From the NCBI RefSeq assembly GCF_000003815.2, contig NC_049991.1, forward strand, positions 15,704,202 to 15,768,201: a stretch of 64,000 nucleotides of DNA, given 5' to 3'. Position 1 is the stretch's first letter. Each line of letters begins with the position of its first letter. The position numbers were made by a program, and so were the translations under genes. Below are positions 59,801-64,000 of this stretch, piece after piece. The notes beneath the pieces were generated by a model. That model searched no databases, was not told the origin of the DNA, and worked only from the letters and a program-made list of their open reading frames with translations. This stretch comes from Branchiostoma floridae (taxonomy: Eukaryota > Chordata > Leptocardii > Amphioxiformes > Branchiostomatidae).

Positions 59801-62800
59801 GGCCTGGTTAACTACATGACTGACTACTTCAAGTACGCTGGCAAATCTGTCAAGCAGACGCTCGATGAACTCACAGACAACCAGGACCTGAAGGCAGTTC
59901 TGTCTTACAGCTTTGGGGACTACGGTAAGTAGGGTTAAATGTGCCATTCAGGTGGATTGCCAAATTATTGTCATTTTCTGTATAGAGGGGGTAATCAGTA
60001 GGAAAATCACATATAGCCTGACATTGAGGTCCGTCTGACAGGTAGTATCACTAGCATGTACTAACCTTTTAATATGTTCTTTTGTGTTTGATCAATGCAC
60101 CTCATCGTATTTGTGTAACTTCCAGACTCATAGGTAGGAGGACTAACTTTTTTTATTTTCTGAATTTTTCTTTTCTATTTTCTGAATTTTTTTTCCTCTG
60201 ATGAAAGATATCATCTTAAGGAAAAAAAGATTAATCTAAACTTAAGAGTTTTTCATGTTGGGCACTGGTATCTGAAAAAAAGTAAGTAAACTCTTCCTGT
60301 CCCTGTATCTAGTGAGGGCTTTGTGTGGACATACATGACTGTATTATCATACCGCATGTTTAATTTCTTCCTACAGGTACTCCTCCCAAGGACGCCCCCT
60401 TCACCATGCATGCCACCCTGATCAGTCACTACTACTACAACGGAGGGTACTACCCCATCGGCGGGGCCAGCGAGATCGCCTTCCACATGATCCCTGTTAT
60501 CGAGAAGGCGGGCGGGGCCGTGCTGGTCAGGGCACCTGTCAATCAAATCTTGATTGATGACAGCGGGGTTGCATGTGGTATGAATAAATTTTCATGTAAC
60601 TGTAACCTCATACATGTACAACTGCTAATTGTTCAGCGCTTTGTAATGTTTCATGTCTCATCTTTTTCAGTACAGTTGTGTTGTGTTGTTGGGGGGAAAA
60701 ATCACAAATCACGAGGCCTAAAAATAAGACTGACAGGCTGCTAAGCAGGTCTGTACATGTATAATGTGTACCAGAATCCAGCACAGGTGCTCAAGGAATG
60801 GTACTGCACTGTTTTGATAGCAGTCAGCTCTACTACAAGGAATGTTGAGTAAAAGTCTGAATGCTGTTTTGTATAGTTAACCATGTATGTTTTAGTAAAG
60901 AGATGTATAAATTTTCCCCGCAGGTGTGCGTGTCCACAAGTCCAGTGGAGACATTGACATCCATGCGCCCATAGTCATCTCTGATGCTGGCCTGTACAAC
61001 ACATACCAGTCACTGCTGCCAAAGAAAGTTGCCCTGAAACATGGTATACATGTAGAACATTTCTTCATGAAAGCTCATCTTTTTCAGTATATAATTTTAA
61101 CTGTAATAAAGTTTCAACTGTTGGAAAGGAAAACCTTATTTTTTGCCCAGTAACAATAATTACATCATTTAATTTGCCATCCAATCCATCCACTTGAAAG
61201 TACTGACTGAACTGAACTGAAAGTTAATATAATCAAGGTATTTTCCACACTGATATGCCTCATTCGCAATTCATTGAATAACCAGGAAAAAGAAATTAAA
61301 GATATAACCAAAGATTTTAAACATACAATTTCAGGAGGAAATCATTACTCTCAGGAAGCATCCACTTGTCTTTTAATGAAAATTGCCTCTTGATGTCTTC
61401 ATATGATAGCATCATGTCTTACCCAGTAAGATTAGTATTACAGACTAGACTAGTGGTACTATTGAACAAAGTTCCTGAGTTGAAACTGTGTCTATCTGTA
61501 TTGAAGGTCTGGACAATGTGCTGAGCAAGGTTCGCCATGGAGTGGGCGCCGTGAGTCTGTTTGTGGGACTGCGTGGCACCAAGGAGGAGCTGGGACTCAA
61601 GGCACAGAACTGCTGGGCATTCACCAGTGAGTAGTACTAGTAGATGTCACGAACGTTTCGGTGACCGTCTGTCCCATTGGTCCCACATTGTAAATGTTAT
61701 AATTTTACATAAAGCTGTCTTTTCATATGTAAATATTTTACGTTTTGTGACCGCATCTGAACTGTGAGCAGTGACACCCGTCTTGCAGTACAATGTGAAC
61801 CAGTCAGAATTACCCTGAATTGATAGACGGTCCCCGAAATGTTGCTGAGAATAAAGCAATGGTTGGGTAAAAAAGAGTCTATTCATTCAGTGACATACCA
61901 ACCTGATGAAACCATTTACGGACCATCAGTTGTTACCAGAACAACTTATGGCTTTACCATGTAATTTAGGCTGCAATATACTTTTTCATTCATTCATTCA
62001 TTCATTCATTCAAGTATAGTCTATTTCATACATTCTGCTGGCAACATTTTATCCATATCATTGCCTTAATTACTGATGCACATTTTAATTTTGTTTGACT
62101 TTCAGACAACGACCTTGATGCAGGCTTCGAGGAATATGCCAGTAGGAGTGCAGAGGATGCTGGGAAGTCTGACGTTCCTCTCCTCTTCATTTCCTTCCCA
62201 TCATCCAAGGATCCCACCCACGATCAGAGATACCCAGGTAACCAGGCAATGTGTACATCATGTAACCATGATAAACCTGAAAATATGTTCATAAAGACAT
62301 ACTAGTAATCTGTTTCAAGAATGTACTAGAAACAATGATTCAACGTGTATTAACTTTTATGCAAAGTTAAGAGTCTTGTTTGATTAACATTAATTGTTCC
62401 CATGGAACACAGGTCAGTTATGAGACAGTGAGTAACATGAAACTTGAGTGAGGAAAGCCCTCTTCTTGATGCAGAGTCTAATTTCTGAAAAGTGGTCAAC
62501 TGGTATGACCACCCAACAGCTTTGCAAGCACATGGCAGTAATTGGTTAAAGGGCCTATCTCACCAAGCAGGCACCCTGGAGGCACTGTGGGGTACATTGG
62601 AGTTTGTTCACGGAGGCCCCTTTGCACTATTTTAGCCAATTTTCTCTTGCACTTACTGTGCCTCCAGAGTGCCTCCAGTCAGTGAGATACCACCTTAAGT
62701 CACACTGAACAACTTCTGACCCCCTGCCTTCCCCCCAGGCAAGTCCACCTGCACGGTGATCACCCTGTGCCCGTACGAGTGGTTTGAGCAGTGGGAGGAC

Positions 62801-63661
62801 GAGCGGGTGATGAAGAGAGGACAGGAGTACAAGGACCTGAAGATGGCCGTGGCCGCCAGGATCTGGGACCAGACCTGCAGGCTCTACCCGCAGATAAAGG
62901 ACAAGGTTGGTGTCTGATTCCCCCTTGTGGTTTAGAACTGCAGTTCATAACTGTACAAGGACCTGAAGATGGCCGTGGCCGCCAGGATCTGGGACCAGAC
63001 CTGCAGGCTCTACCCACAGATAAAGGACAAAGTTGGTAGCCGGCTCCCCCTTATGGTTTTGAGAAGAACTGCAGTTAACAACCTTTCAAGTACAATATTT
63101 ATAAAAACAAATGCAGGCTATGACAGGCAGGCCGGCAGGCTGAATAAAAGTTCAAAACTTGAACTATGCGGCACCAGATGTCTTTCTGAAGGACGACTGC
63201 AGTGTGCAAGATGTTGGTAGCTTGAGTGATGAATCTACTCTACTATAGAAATGCAGGCTTTGACATATGAAGTGACAGTATACACATGTAAATTCACAGG
63301 TCTGGTCTGGCTCTTGCAGGTTCAACCATCACTGCATGAAATTTTGTCTTTGAAAACAGTCCTTCCAGAAAAATGACATGAAATAGATGAAGGTGTATGA
63401 AGTGACAGGACAAAGATCAACAACAACTGTCAACTAGTGGGACTGGAAAAATCTTAAGATGGAGATGACCTGCTTGAGAGTCTTCTTTTTTCCCCTCCCA
63501 GGTGGAGTACTTTGAGATGGGCACTCCTGTCACCAACAAGTACTACATCGGGGCTCCCCGTGGTGAAATCTATGGGATCGACCACAACATGGCCCGCTTC
63601 AGCGCAGACACAGCCATCCAGCTGAATGCTGAGACACCTGTCCCCAACCTGTACCTGACTG
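56850..63661 (+). CDS. RETSAT: All-trans-retinol 13,14-reductase, partial (575 aa seen, 11 exons; last exon outside)
   Basis: Exons 56850-57051, 57660-57842, 58444-58574, 58957-59064, 59723-59924, 60377-60577, 60924-61043, 61507-61626, 62106-62237, 62739-62905 and 63502-63661 join in phase. Human RETSAT is 610 aa, so about 35-40 residues remain to be read. An N-terminal membrane anchor (about 13-32, [15 protein letters not shown]) precedes the FAD-binding Rossmann motif [15 protein letters not shown] with [17 protein letters not shown]. Family blocks follow: [60 protein letters not shown], and [17 protein letters not shown] with NLYLTG at the end. It is an ER-membrane flavoprotein that saturates the 13-14 double bond of all-trans-retinol. 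The ATG at 56850 is preferred over an in-frame upstream GTG. Confidence 0.95.
57936..58037. mobile_element. 102-bp near-perfect foldback MITE
   Basis: Two 48-bp arms around a 6-bp loop (gcaaat) are reverse complements with only about three differences. Ends are cctggtatccagccg and cggctggataccag. The start resembles the 11847/22474 family. It lies in RETSAT intron 2. Confidence 0.9.
59094..59305. mobile_element. TTCGCGG-type MITE
   Basis: Ends tactgtaaatgcatttaa and tgcatttacagta are inverted repeats about 17 bp long; inside, ttcgcgg(t/g)gg blocks occur in both orientations. It lies in RETSAT intron 4. Confidence 0.85.
61640..61925 (+). mobile_element. Copy of the hammerhead-like retroposon
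   Basis: Two arms (about 61645-61700 and 61785-61860; inverted gtacaatgtgaacc/cccacattgta blocks) and the 3' tail taccaacctgatgaaacc at about 61900 place it in the 38301/42210 family, in plus orientation. On the minus strand the left arm reads GGTCACC then GAAAC and GTT. It lies in RETSAT intron 8. Confidence 0.55.
62828..63079 (+). repeat. Tandem duplication of the RETSAT exon-10 3' end and donor
   Basis: Two units of about 126 bp (62828-62953 and 62954-63079) each contain the last 78 nt of exon 10, the GT donor and about 48 bp of intron. The exon parts differ at only two positions. Using the second donor would read through a TGA immediately after the first (GTTGGTGTCTGA), so only the first donor at 62906 keeps the frame. 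Confidence 0.92.
63118..63250. repeat. Dispersed repeat, copy 2
   Basis: Matches 23880-24000 in the same orientation (tgaataaaagttcaaaa to gaatctactctactata). It lies in RETSAT intron 10, just after the duplicated exon end, and is flanked on both sides by aaatgcaggct, an 11-bp possible target duplication (about 63110 and 63248). Confidence 0.75.
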
Positions 63662-63724
63662 GTAAGGCTTGGGGTACCTTATTGTTTTCTGTTGTTGTGT
63701 TGGACAAAGACATGTCATGTTAAG

Positions 63725-63954
63725 TAGCCTCCTTCACAGACTTCGAGCAGGGTTGGCTTTGGGGGGTGGGGGTGACTAAGGTTTTCTAATGCCAGAAAAG
63801 GCAGCTTGCGGGAAATGGCAGTTTTCAGTGAAAGGGAGTTTGCCGTGGAAGGAAATTTCAATAGAAAACCATAGTCAACAGTTAAAATCGGGAAACAGTG
63901 CCCACCCCCCATAAAATAAAAGCCAACCCTGCTTGAAGTCTGCGAAGGAAGCTA
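63725..63954. mobile_element. Foldback MITE with TAGCCTCCTTC ends
   Basis: About 37-bp inverted ends (tagcctccttcacagacttc and its inverse gaagtctgcgaaggaagcta, each continuing into agccaaccctgc) surround a G-rich/C-rich centre. It lies directly after the RETSAT exon-11 donor. Confidence 0.85.
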
Positions 63955-64000
63955 GATGCAAAGGCTGTGGGCATTAGACTTAGACACTCTCCTAAAAAAA

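Overview
The window reads as invertebrate-deuterostome nuclear DNA and most resembles a lancelet (amphioxus, Branchiostoma-like). That assignment is an inference from intron-dense genes with vertebrate-grade orthology (FJX1, EEF2KMT, DNAL4, UQCRC2, RETSAT), short intergenic spaces and many short foldback/MITE families. No species-diagnostic sequence was tested. Exon boundaries below were worked out by hand from GT-AG sites, codon phase and remembered protein families.

Region 1 (1-8.3 kb): a large coding mobile element. It carries an SGNH-esterase-like exon, two in-frame minisatellite-coded repeat domains, a Cys-rich N-terminal transposase-like half, and a C-terminal half with an XPG/FEN-type nuclease signature and a Tesmin/TSO1-like CXC domain. 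Two assembly gaps interrupt it (653-1034, 2404-2503). The core reading frame is interrupted at about 4.99-5.21 kb, where unrelated sequence seems to have replaced part of the catalytic region. An Academ/AcademX-like DNA transposon is the best fit.

Region 2 (8.3-22.4 kb): two plus-strand host genes. The first is a six-exon, 433-aa signal-peptide/one-membrane-pass protein with a death-domain-like fold on its N-terminal (predicted luminal) side. The second is an eight-exon four-jointed/FJX1 Golgi kinase (444 aa).

Region 3 (22.4-32.8 kb): mostly intergenic, with a two-exon, 216-aa folate-receptor-like protein with a probable GPI tail at 27.3-29.2 kb.

Region 4 (32.8-63.7 kb): four compact host genes in two head-to-head pairs. 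EEF2KMT (minus, 10 exons) and DNAL4 (plus, 3 exons) share a 271-bp intergenic start region. UQCRC2 (minus, 14 exons) and RETSAT (plus, 11 exons seen, last exon outside) share a 382-bp one. DNAL4 and UQCRC2 converge.

Across Region 4, small tandem duplications repeatedly include splice sites: EEF2KMT exons 4 and 7, UQCRC2 exon 13 and RETSAT exon 10. They leave decoy acceptors or donors beside the real ones. Non-coding repeats include a retroposon family with hammerhead-like ribozyme cores and a 13-bp target duplication, a 5S rRNA-derived SINE, two tRNA-derived SINE-like elements and about ten foldback/MITE elements.
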